DNA of 38,530 nt from Streptomyces laculatispora. GTDB taxonomy: Bacteria; Actinomycetota; Actinomycetes; Streptomycetales; Streptomycetaceae. Below, piece after piece: positions 1 to 5,952 of this stretch. The DNA is taken from assembly GCF_017353455.1 (NCBI RefSeq), contig NZ_JAFMPZ010000091.1, positions 1 through 38,530 of the forward strand. Direction: 5' to 3'. The notes under the pieces were generated by a model, which saw nothing but the letters and a program-made list of their open reading frames with translations, made no database searches and was not told the DNA's origin. Position numbers and translations under genes: made by a program. Each line of letters opens with the position of its first letter. Position 1 is the stretch's first letter.

Positions 1-1374
1 GCCGGGGGCCGGGAGGGTATCGAGCCTGGTCAGGGCGCTGGTGATCACGTCGGTCCAGGGCCAGTGGTCCGCGAATCTGAGATGTCGGCGGCGGGCAGTG
101 GTGACAAGCTGAGCGGCGGCGGAAAAGAGGCGAAGCCGTAGCCGGCGGGGTTCCCAGAGCCGGGCCTTGCCGGTCAACGCGAGCATCGGCATCCAGGCCA
201 GCAGGTCGAGGGCGATCTGGATGATCTCCAGCCAGATCTGGTTCTGGGCGGCGTCGTGGAGGGGCAGGTTGCGCAGGCCGGTGGAGCGGGCGTTTCGGAT
301 GCGGTCCTCGGCGCGGGCCCGCCGGCGGTGCCGCAGCTCCAGCTGGGCGATGGGTGTGCCGGTGGTGTTGGTGGCGAAGCAGGTCAGGCGCAGTCCGTCG
401 GCGTCGGTGAAGCGCAACTGGGCGCCGGGGTGGGGACGTTCTTTGCGGACGATCAGCCGCATGCCCTGCGGCCAGCCCTTGAGCACGTCGCCGTCGAGCT
501 CGGCCACCCAGGCGCCGTCACGGATCTGTCCGCCCGGCTCGATGGCCACTGTCCAGGCGGGGGCGGGAACCCGCAGAACGGCCTGGTGGATGGCGTCGGT
601 GATGGTCATGCCGACCGAGTAGGACAACCACCGGCCGCGCTGGGCGAGCCAGGCCACGAACTCGTGGGTGCCGCCGCCGGAATCGGTTCGGATCAGCGTC
701 TGACGGCCGCGTCGGTAGGGCTTCGGCAACTGGGCCAGGGCCAGTTGGGCCGTGCTGATGTGGTCGGCGGCGGTGTTGCTTCCCGCGTTGCCGGGCCGCA
801 GCAGAGCGGCGACCGGCTCCCCGCTGCCACCTGGGCCGTGGTCGATGAACGCCATCAACGGGTGGTGCCCGAAGGTCTTCTTCCAGGTCGCGGTGGCGTC
901 CTGCTTCTCGGAGTGCGCCAGCACCAGCACCCCGTCGATGTCCACGATCACCTGTCCGGCCGCGTCCGGGGCCGCCGCTCCGGCCATCTTCCAGACGTGT
1001 TCGCGGGCATGGGCGCGTGCGGTGCGGATCGCCGTCAGGGCCTTCGGCCCGCCCGAAGCGAGGGCGTCGACGAGGCGGGAGACGGTGGGGTCGGAGGCCA
1101 CCGCACCGAACACGGCCGGCTCGGCCCGCAGCATGCCCGCGTCGGCCAGGCAGTCCCCGCCGAGTGCCACCGCCAGGGCCACATCCAGCAGGATCTTCCC
1201 CGGATCATGCACCGCCCGCGGCTTGCGCCACGGGCTCAGGGCCGCCGATATCGCCTGATCCAGCCCGGCCTTGCGGACCGTCTCCACCAGCAGGACAGCA
1301 CCCGCCTGCGAGACCACCGCCCGGCCACCGCCCCCAACGCGGACACGAGGATAGGAACCGATACGCTTCTTCAC
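1..1374 (-). CDS. IS1380-family transposase, 3' end outside the window
   Basis: An open minus-strand frame runs from a GTG at 1374 (protein start MKKRIGSYPRVRVGGGG) to the window edge, 458 codons, with no stop inside the window. The sequence matches the IS1380 type as I know it: an N-terminal part with the GKILLDVALAVALGGDCLAD segment, a DDE-type core with VIVDIDGVLVLAHSEKQD (first Asp pair) and later TLIRTDSGGGTHEFVAWLAQ (second Asp), and a basic C-terminal part near KARLWEPRRLRLRLF. Family members are usually 440-480 aa, so only a few residues are missing. The frame is intact, so the element could be active or recent. No partner gene is expected in this family. Family call is confident; the exact IS is not identified. 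Confidence 0.88.
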   Translation of the reverse strand, partial: MKKRIGSYPRVRVGGGGRAVVSQAGAVLLVETVRKAGLDQAISAALSPWRKPRAVHDPGKILLDVALAVALGGDCLADAGMLRAEPAVFGAVASDPTVSRLVDALASGGPKALTAIRTARAHAREHVWKMAGAAAPDAAGQVIVDIDGVLVLAHSEKQDATATWKKTFGHHPLMAFIDHGPGGSGEPVAALLRPGNAGSNTAADHISTAQLALAQLPKPYRRGRQTLIRTDSGGGTHEFVAWLAQRGRWLSYSVGMTITDAIHQAVLRVPAPAWTVAIEPGGQIRDGAWVAELDGDVLKGWPQGMRLIVRKERPHPGAQLRFTDADGLRLTCFATNTTGTPIAQLELRHRRRARAEDRIRNARSTGLRNLPLHDAAQNQIWLEIIQIALDLLAWMPMLALTGKARLWEPRRLRLRLFSAAAQLVTTARRRHLRFADHWPWTDVITSALTRLDTLPAPG

Positions 1375-1409
1375 CTGGGAAGTGCCTCCGACGGTGGCAG
1401 GAACAAGGG

Positions 1410-1500
1410 CCTCAATAATCCTTATTCTTGCTGGTCAGAGGCACTTTTCGTTTGCCTGACCACCCGTCGGACACCGGGCTTCATGAAAGCGCGAGGCTAA
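1410..1500 (-). mobile_element. Probable end and promoter of the IS1380-type element
   Basis: This is the leader between the transposase start and the apparent outer end of the insertion sequence. It contains an AT-rich palindrome, AATAATCCTTATT (1414-1426), unusual in this GC-rich DNA and well placed to provide a -10 for the minus-strand transposase. The stretch CTTCATGAAAGCGCGAGGCT (about 1480-1499) is my candidate for the terminal inverted repeat. The other end lies outside the window, so neither the repeat nor a target duplication can be confirmed. Confidence 0.4.
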
Positions 1501-2105
1501 TGCGAACGCTGCTCCCGCGGTGCAGTCCTGATGTGACCGGTGATCATTGCGTGCGCCACCAGGAGCACTCCGGCCGCCGGCAGCCGCTCCGAAGGAGGGT
1601 GGCACGACATCCACCCATGCTGGCGGCCGTTCTTGTATCCGGACCCTCACTGCGACGCCAGGACAAAGAACCGGTCAGGTGAGAACCGCTACAGCACTTG
1701 CGAGGACGCGAACGTGCAGGCGCTGGATGTGCCGGGCCAGGAGCGGGAGCGGGATGACGGCCGCGTCGCCGGTTCGGGAAGGGCGGCACGCTCATTGATG
1801 AGAGCCGTGTTGGTGAGCTTGGACAGCGCCTCGCGCAGGGCGGGGGTAACTCGCCTGCGCCTGGCCGATACCTGCCTGCTTGTGCGCCAGGTCCGAATCC
1901 GGTGCGAGGACGTACTCAAGAGTGAGGCAGTCGGCACCAGGACGGGCACAAGGTCTGCCCGACTTACTCGCGCATCACTCTGTTCCGGGGTGCTGCCTCC
2001 GTTCCGCCCGGAAACTGTTGCTCATATCGCTGTCCCCTGCTTGGGACAGCCGCCCAACGCCATCCGGCGACTGCCGGTAGCTATGAGTGAGGATCAGGAC
2101 AACCC
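1501..2105. other. Gene-poor stretch with a possible decayed coding remnant
   Basis: No convincing intact gene. On the minus strand between about 1950 and 1678, gene-like peptides appear in two different frames: VTPALREALSKLTNTALINE in one, then after a shift of frame VIPLPLLARHIQRLHVRVLA ending in TGA near 1678. That pattern fits a frameshifted remnant of a C-terminal domain. I do not recognise the family. The stretch lies between the insertion sequence and the secreted protein gene, and the end of it must hold the promoter for the latter. Confidence 0.3.
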
Positions 2106-2468
2106 ATGAAGTTGATTTTCAAGAGACGTGCACGTGCGACCGCAGTGGTCGGTGCGCTCGCAGGCGTTCTGACCCTGAGCCTGGCCGGTTCGGCCTCCGC
2201 GTCATCGGTTCCCGCCTGGCAGCTGCAGGTGTGCTCCTGGGGCTCGTTCCAGACCAACGTGTATTACACGAGCGGTTTCATGGCGGTCCCGGCCGGTCAG
2301 TGCCAGACCATGTGGTTCCAGCCCATGAGCACCGACACCTCGTTGGAATACGTCACCGCGTACGTCAACAACGGTGGCTACATCGCCAGTGCCACCGTCA
2401 ACGTCGCCACCGGCGCGGGCCTGGCCACCGGGGGTTCGGCTTCTTCCCCCTACCTCTGGTCGTACTGA
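2106..2468 (+). CDS. Small secreted protein of unknown function
   Basis: 120 aa. The N-terminus has a basic segment (KLIFKRRARA), a hydrophobic core (VVGALAGVLTLSLAG) and an ASAS-type cleavage region near residue 32, a clear Sec signal peptide. The mature part is about 88 aa, rich in Ser, Thr, Tyr and aromatic residues, with only two cysteines (VCSWGSF and GQCQTM) that could form one disulphide bond. The ATG at 2106 has an AGGA ribosome site at 2096-2099. The compact beta-rich composition resembles small exported actinobacterial proteins, but I recognise no family. It stands alone, with no partner gene on either side, between an insertion sequence and repeat copy 1. Confidence 0.72.
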   Translation: MKLIFKRRARATAVVGALAGVLTLSLAGSASASSVPAWQLQVCSWGSFQTNVYYTSGFMAVPAGQCQTMWFQPMSTDTSLEYVTAYVNNGGYIASATVNVATGAGLATGGSASSPYLWSY

Positions 2469-2672
2469 GCCTGACCGGTGGGGGCGCGGCGAGCATCGCT
2501 CCACGCCTCCGCCGGTCCCTCGGCGGTGCCTGTGACGCTCCGACCACAACACCGCGCCGACGACCGGCCGGACCCGGTGCCGCGGCTGAGCCCTGCCGAG
2601 CGTCGCGCCTGCCCGGCGGTCCTGAAGCAGCGGGCCGGGCTCAGGCAGTGGGACGAGAGCGGTATCGAGTCG

Positions 2673-2691
2673 TGACGCTCATTTGACGCTC
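2673..2691 (+). repeat. TGACGCTC direct pair, copy 1 left
   Basis: Two perfect TGACGCTC octamers with an 11-bp period (spacer ATT). The first T begins the TGA stop of a short open frame ending ESGIES. One helical turn between the units is the geometry of a protein-binding site, but no binding protein is known to me. Confidence 0.6.
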
Positions 2692-3002
2692 CGACTCCAC
2701 CGAGCGGGGGGAAGGAACACCTGAAAGGACGCTCTGACCTGCGCCTCCTCACCGGCATCCGATGTCGACATCTTCCCGATGACTGCGCACGTTGAGTGCG
2801 TGGCGATTCTGGAGCCTGTTGCAAAGGGGCTCTGACCTGCGGCTTTCTTGTGTTTTCCAGATGTGGCCGGTGGTGCTCGACCTGTTTCCGGAAGTGCAGC
2901 GGGTCGAGTGGACGGATCGCCCCTTGAAGGGGGCCTGACCTGCGAATTCATGGGGGAGGCGCTGGTATCGGCGACGCCTTCAGGGCCTCGTTCGGAAATT
3001 CT

Positions 3003-3021
3003 TGACGCTCGGATGACGCTC
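3003..3021 (+). repeat. TGACGCTC direct pair, copy 1 right
   Basis: Two perfect octamers, 11-bp period, spacer GGA. As at the left pair, the first unit contains the stop codon of a short frame (SFGNS then TGA). The matching pair in copy 2 is at 13186-13204. Confidence 0.6.
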
Positions 3022-3082
3022 GAAGCGAGAGTCCGACCTCCCGGACCTCCCCGGCTGGGGCCGTGCGGACCGGACTGTCGGC

Positions 3083-3190
3083 ATGGAGGGCGAGGAACTC
3101 CTCATGGAGGCGGCGCGAGCTGCCATCCAGGTCCCCGGCTCCCTGGAGCCCAGCGTGCGCCAGTCCAAGCGGCAGAACGTGGCGCCGTGA
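3083..3190 (+). CDS. Possible short ORF between repeat copy 1 and the Fic module
   Basis: 35 codons from ATG 3083, beginning MEGEELLMEAARAAIQVPG, with coding-like amino acid use. No clear ribosome site and no family recognised. It may be the tail of a lost gene rather than a working one. Confidence 0.22.
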   Translation: MEGEELLMEAARAAIQVPGSLEPSVRQSKRQNVAP

Positions 3191-3209
3191 TCCGAGGTCT
3201 TGAGTGGCT

Positions 3210-3253
3210 GGTATCACCTCGCCACCCAGATACCAGTCAGGTATCATCGCTGT
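3210..3253 (+). promoter_or_regulatory. Promoter and operator of the antitoxin-toxin operon
   Basis: Three half-sites precede the antitoxin: GGTATC at 3210-3215, its inverse GATACC at 3229-3234, and GGTATC at 3240-3245. The last overlaps TATCAT (3242-3247), which sits 6 bases before the ATG at 3254. This is where a -10 box belongs in a leaderless transcript, and no ribosome site is visible before that ATG. The layout suggests autoregulation by the RHH antitoxin binding over the promoter, as is usual for such pairs. The binding itself is inferred. Confidence 0.55.
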
Positions 3254-3448
3254 ATGGCGATGACACTCCGACTCCCCGACGATCTTGATGCGAAGCTCAC
3301 TGAGCGTGCTCGTCGAGAGGGCCGAAGCAAGCAGGAACTCGCTGTCGAGGCCATCCGCGACGCCCAGGACCGGGCCGAGCTGAAGGTCGACGATGTCCTG
3401 GCCGAGCTCATGGACAGCGATGCGGAGATCCTGGACTACCTGAAGTGA
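3254..3448 (+). CDS. Ribbon-helix-helix antitoxin
   Basis: 64 aa. The N-terminus MTLRLPDDLDAKLTERARRE gives the beta strand and first helix of an RHH (Arc/CopG type) DNA-binding domain, followed by GRSKQELAVEAIRDA. The C-terminal third (about 45-64) is acidic, the part expected to bind and block the toxin. I place the start at ATG 3254 rather than the upstream in-frame ATG at 3200, because the upstream 18 codons would run through the GGTATC operator sites. Its TGA overlaps the GTG of the Fic gene (GTGA), so the two are translationally coupled. It should neutralise the Fic/Doc toxin and repress the operon. Confidence 0.85.
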   Translation: MAMTLRLPDDLDAKLTERARREGRSKQELAVEAIRDAQDRAELKVDDVLAELMDSDAEILDYLK

Positions 3449-3837
3449 CCGAAGTGCGCTACATCCAGATTGACGAGATCCTTGCCATCGCTCGCACGGT
3501 CAACGGTACCGACCACAGCGTGCGTGACATGGGACTTTTGGTGTCAGCGATCGAACGGCCCCGGACCAACGTTTTCGGAGCCGAGCTGTATCCCACGCTG
3601 CACGAGAAGGCGGCGGCACTGCTGCACTCCGTTGCCCGAAATCACGCCCTGATCGACGGCAACAAGCGCACCGCCTGGCTCGCCATGCGCGTCTTCCTGC
3701 GGCTCAACGGTGTCAGCGCCGGTACCGTCCCGCCACCTGCCTCCACTGCCGGCCCGTTCGTCGAGGAAGTCGCGCAGGACAACATGGATGTACCGGTCAT
3801 CGCCAAGCGCCTGTCGGCCTGGTTCCCCGTCTCCTGA
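3445..3837 (+). CDS. Fic/Doc-family (death-on-curing) toxin
   Basis: 130 aa, the usual length for Doc-type proteins (about 125-130). The core motif is H67-A-L-I-D71-G-N-K-R75, the Fic-fold active-site loop, with the catalytic His and the phosphate-binding GNK. The Lys before Arg is the Doc form (as in HxFxDxNKR) rather than the AMP-transferring GNGR form. Doc of phage P1 phosphorylates elongation factor EF-Tu and stops translation. That activity is likely here but not shown. The GTG start overlaps the antitoxin stop. A decayed IS256-type transposase follows. Confidence 0.88.
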   Translation: MTEVRYIQIDEILAIARTVNGTDHSVRDMGLLVSAIERPRTNVFGAELYPTLHEKAAALLHSVARNHALIDGNKRTAWLAMRVFLRLNGVSAGTVPPPASTAGPFVEEVAQDNMDVPVIAKRLSAWFPVS

Positions 3838-3959
3838 CGTACGACGACGGATGGGGTGGGCACGCGCGCGCCCGGCCCTCACGCGTAGTCCGGCTTGCTC
3901 GCATCAGGCCGGAATCGGCGCTGTGCACTGGATCGCTTGGGCCATGAACACGGCTAGCA

Positions 3960-4275
3960 GGCCGAGGGCGGCCGGGGGACTCCCACAACGGTAACCGGCC
4001 AAGACGGTGGACACCGAGGCCGGGCCGGTGGAGGTCACCGTCTCCCCGGGACCAGGCCGGCATGTTCGAGCCGACGCTGGCCAAGAAGCGGCAGCGGCGT
4101 CTGGGCGGCATCGACGAGATGGTCTTGTAGCTGTCGGTGAAGGGCCCAGTATATGGCGTTATTGTTGCGTACCTGGCTGAAGTGTGTGGCGCCGAGGTCT
4201 CGAAGTCCATCATCCCGACCATCACCGACAGAGTGATTGGGGGGATGATCGAGTGGCAGAACCGACTGCTTCAAC
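3960..4275 (+). pseudogene. IS256-family transposase remnant
   Basis: Fragments typical of the N-terminal third of IS256-type transposases appear in order but not in one frame: HNGNRP then KTVDTEAGPVEVTV, then GMFEPTLAKKRQRRLGGIDE, an in-frame TAG at the point expected after EMVL, and finally VAYLAEVCGAEVSKSIIPTI followed by TDRVIGGMIEWQNR. At least one base is lost near CCAAGACGG (about 3996) and another shift occurs after CCCCGGGACC (about 4047). The conserved catalytic Asp region that follows in the family is missing. It is a dead relic left downstream of the toxin module. Confidence 0.75.
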
Positions 4276-4324
4276 GTCCGACCGCTGCCGCTGCCGCTGC
4301 CGCAAGCGAGCGGGCAGGGCGGAA

Positions 4325-4349
4325 GGGCCGACTCCACGGAGTCGGGCCC
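4325..4349. terminator. Hairpin between convergent operons
   Basis: GGGCCGACTC (4325-4334), loop CACG, GAGTCGGGCCC (4339-4349); one extra G bulges in the right arm. A short pyrimidine run (TTCTGCTGC) follows on the plus strand. It lies between the plus-strand toxin operon and the minus-strand NTPase operon ending at 4498 and could stop transcription from both. Confidence 0.55.
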
Positions 4350-4497
4350 TTCTGCTGCAGTAGTCAGGCGCCGTACGCCCCGACACCAACAGCTCTCCCT
4401 TGTCGATAGTGCAGACGCCGCGACGGTCGCCGACTCGCAGTCGACGGCGTTCTGGCTGCGAAACGAATGCGGTGGTGTCGCAACCGGTGCCTTTTGG

Positions 4498-5952
4498 TCA
4501 GTAACACAGTTCCTCGATCAGAAAGTGAAGCCGGGGGCTGTCGAGGGGGGCACGGTGGGCGAGGCGGTTGCGGGCGTCGCGTATGGTACGCAGCCGGCGG
4601 CGCTCGGCGGGGGTGAGCCTGATGGCGCCGTCGCAGTGAGCGCTCCACATCGCGCCGAGCTCCATCATGTCGACGGCGGAGCCGGCGGGTTCGGCGGGCG
4701 TGCCGGGTTCGCGCCGCGGGCCGTAGTCCTGCGCGAGCCGGGCCAGCGGGACGCGTGCACGGAGCCGGACGGTGGCGGTGAACTGGTCCCGGGCATCGTC
4801 CAGCAGAGGCAGCAACACATGATTCTGCGCCAGCCACACCCGGGCCGACACCGCCTGCTCGTGTGTGAGGTCCCTGCCAGGGCGGTGCCTGAGCCTGCCG
4901 TCCCAGCTGTCGATAGTGCCTGCGTTCCAGGCCACGAGCAGCTTTTCGTCGGGGCGGCGGCCGGGATGACGGGTGCCCTCGACGCGCTGCGACGGGATGG
5001 CCGCCGGTCCAGGCAGATACGCGAGCACCTCGTGGAGCGCTGACATCAATGTCTCCGGACGGCCGTCATGCCAGCAACTGGCCAGGGCACCGGCGATGTC
5101 GAGATAGGGCCCGCACACTTCGGTGATCGTGGCCTGTGTGACCGCTTCGTGCAGATGCCGCCGCTCCATGGTGGAAGCCAGGAGCGGGCGCGCCAGTGCG
5201 ACGACTGTGGCGGTGTCCAGGCGACCTGTGGCTCCCCACCACCAGTGCACTGCGATGTCCTCCCGGGCAAGCTGATCAGGCAGACCCGTAGGCAAGGTCT
5301 CAGTGGAGGCCATGACGAGGGCTCTGGGGCGCCGGTCCGGGGGGAGACCCGCCTCCTTGGTCGTGGCCACTAGTCGACGCAGCAGGTGGGTGGCGGCGGA
5401 CGGCACCGGCTCGCGCCATGCCCGTACGACAACCGGACGGGTCTCGACGGTGCCAGTGCCGCCACCGGTGAGCCGGGCCAGTACGTCGTCGGTCGGGTCC
5501 GGGCTGGCTGCGTCCCTGTCACCGGTGAAGTTCAGTTCCTTGGCGAGCCGCTCCAGCAGGCCCGCCAGTGCCTCTGCCGGGGTGGGGGGTACTGGCGGCC
5601 CCGGCTCGGTGGGCACGGGAATCCTGGCCGTGAGCAGGTCCGGCAACCCATCGTCGAAGTCGGGCACAGGGGCCAGGCCGGACCACTGACGGGCGGCCCG
5701 AGGGCGGCCCGACACTGTGGAGCGGACGGAGGCCGAGCCGGGGGTTTCGTCAGAGGGCAGCAGCACGAAGTCGGCGAGTTCGTGCAGCACGTCGTCGAGC
5801 AGCCGGTCGACCTGGTTGTCGGTGTCGTCCAACATCTTCCTGGGCAGCAGCCACAGGCAACTGCGACCGCTGTTCAGATCGGCCAGCAGGCGGCCAAGCC
5901 AGACCCTTATCCCTGGCAGAGGGATCCCGTCGGCCGCGGCCGTGCCGATCAC
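4498..5952 (-). CDS. HEPN-motif protein, partner of the giant NTPase
   Basis: 484 aa from GTG 5952. The C-terminal 60 residues are helical and contain R461-N-R-L-A-H466 within IRDARNRLAHRAPLDS. This is the R-x4-H active-site pattern of HEPN ribonucleases, closest in feel to Swt1-type HEPN domains. Residues 20-60 (SCLWLLPRK) and 190-260 (VVVRAWREP, PRALVMASTETLP, VHWWWGATG) alternate strands and helices like an NTPase fold, but no Walker A motif is visible, so this part may be a degenerate partner domain. Residues 85-170 form a Pro-rich linker. The start overlaps the stop of the 1943-aa gene by four bases (GTGA), so the proteins are probably made together and may form a complex with a nuclease effector. 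HEPN assignment is by motif only. Confidence 0.72.
   Translation of the reverse strand: MIGTAAADGIPLPGIRVWLGRLLADLNSGRSCLWLLPRKMLDDTDNQVDRLLDDVLHELADFVLLPSDETPGSASVRSTVSGRPRAARQWSGLAPVPDFDDGLPDLLTARIPVPTEPGPPVPPTPAEALAGLLERLAKELNFTGDRDAASPDPTDDVLARLTGGGTGTVETRPVVVRAWREPVPSAATHLLRRLVATTKEAGLPPDRRPRALVMASTETLPTGLPDQLAREDIAVHWWWGATGRLDTATVVALARPLLASTMERRHLHEAVTQATITEVCGPYLDIAGALASCWHDGRPETLMSALHEVLAYLPGPAAIPSQRVEGTRHPGRRPDEKLLVAWNAGTIDSWDGRLRHRPGRDLTHEQAVSARVWLAQNHVLLPLLDDARDQFTATVRLRARVPLARLAQDYGPRREPGTPAEPAGSAVDMMELGAMWSAHCDGAIRLTPAERRRLRTIRDARNRLAHRAPLDSPRLHFLIEELCY

Larger units (their letters stand above)
2673..3050 (+). repeat. Dispersed repeat, copy 1
   Basis: A roughly 380-bp block that recurs at 12870-13240 and in part at 23021-23100. 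In order it holds a TGACGCTC pair (2673-2680 and 2684-2691), CTGACCTGCG at 2734, 2832 and 2935, a short peptide-coding stretch with VECVAILEP, a stretch with LDLFPEVQRVEWTDRPL, a segment ending GDAFRASFGNS, a second TGACGCTC pair (3003-3010 and 3014-3021), and a GACCTCCCGGACCTCC run. Similarity to copy 2 is clear by eye but far from identical, so the duplication is old. It lies just upstream of the Fic toxin module. Confidence 0.7.

Noticed and set aside
256..1500. Long plus-strand open frame of 414 codons over the transposase
   Set aside because: It is the complementary-strand shadow of the minus-strand IS1380-type transposase; its Gly/Arg-rich protein has no family pattern.
4265..4310. Ala-codon run (GCTGCCGCTGCCGCTGCC) as a microsatellite or CRISPR-like repeat
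   Set aside because: Only about five short units with no spacers; ordinary GC-rich slippage.
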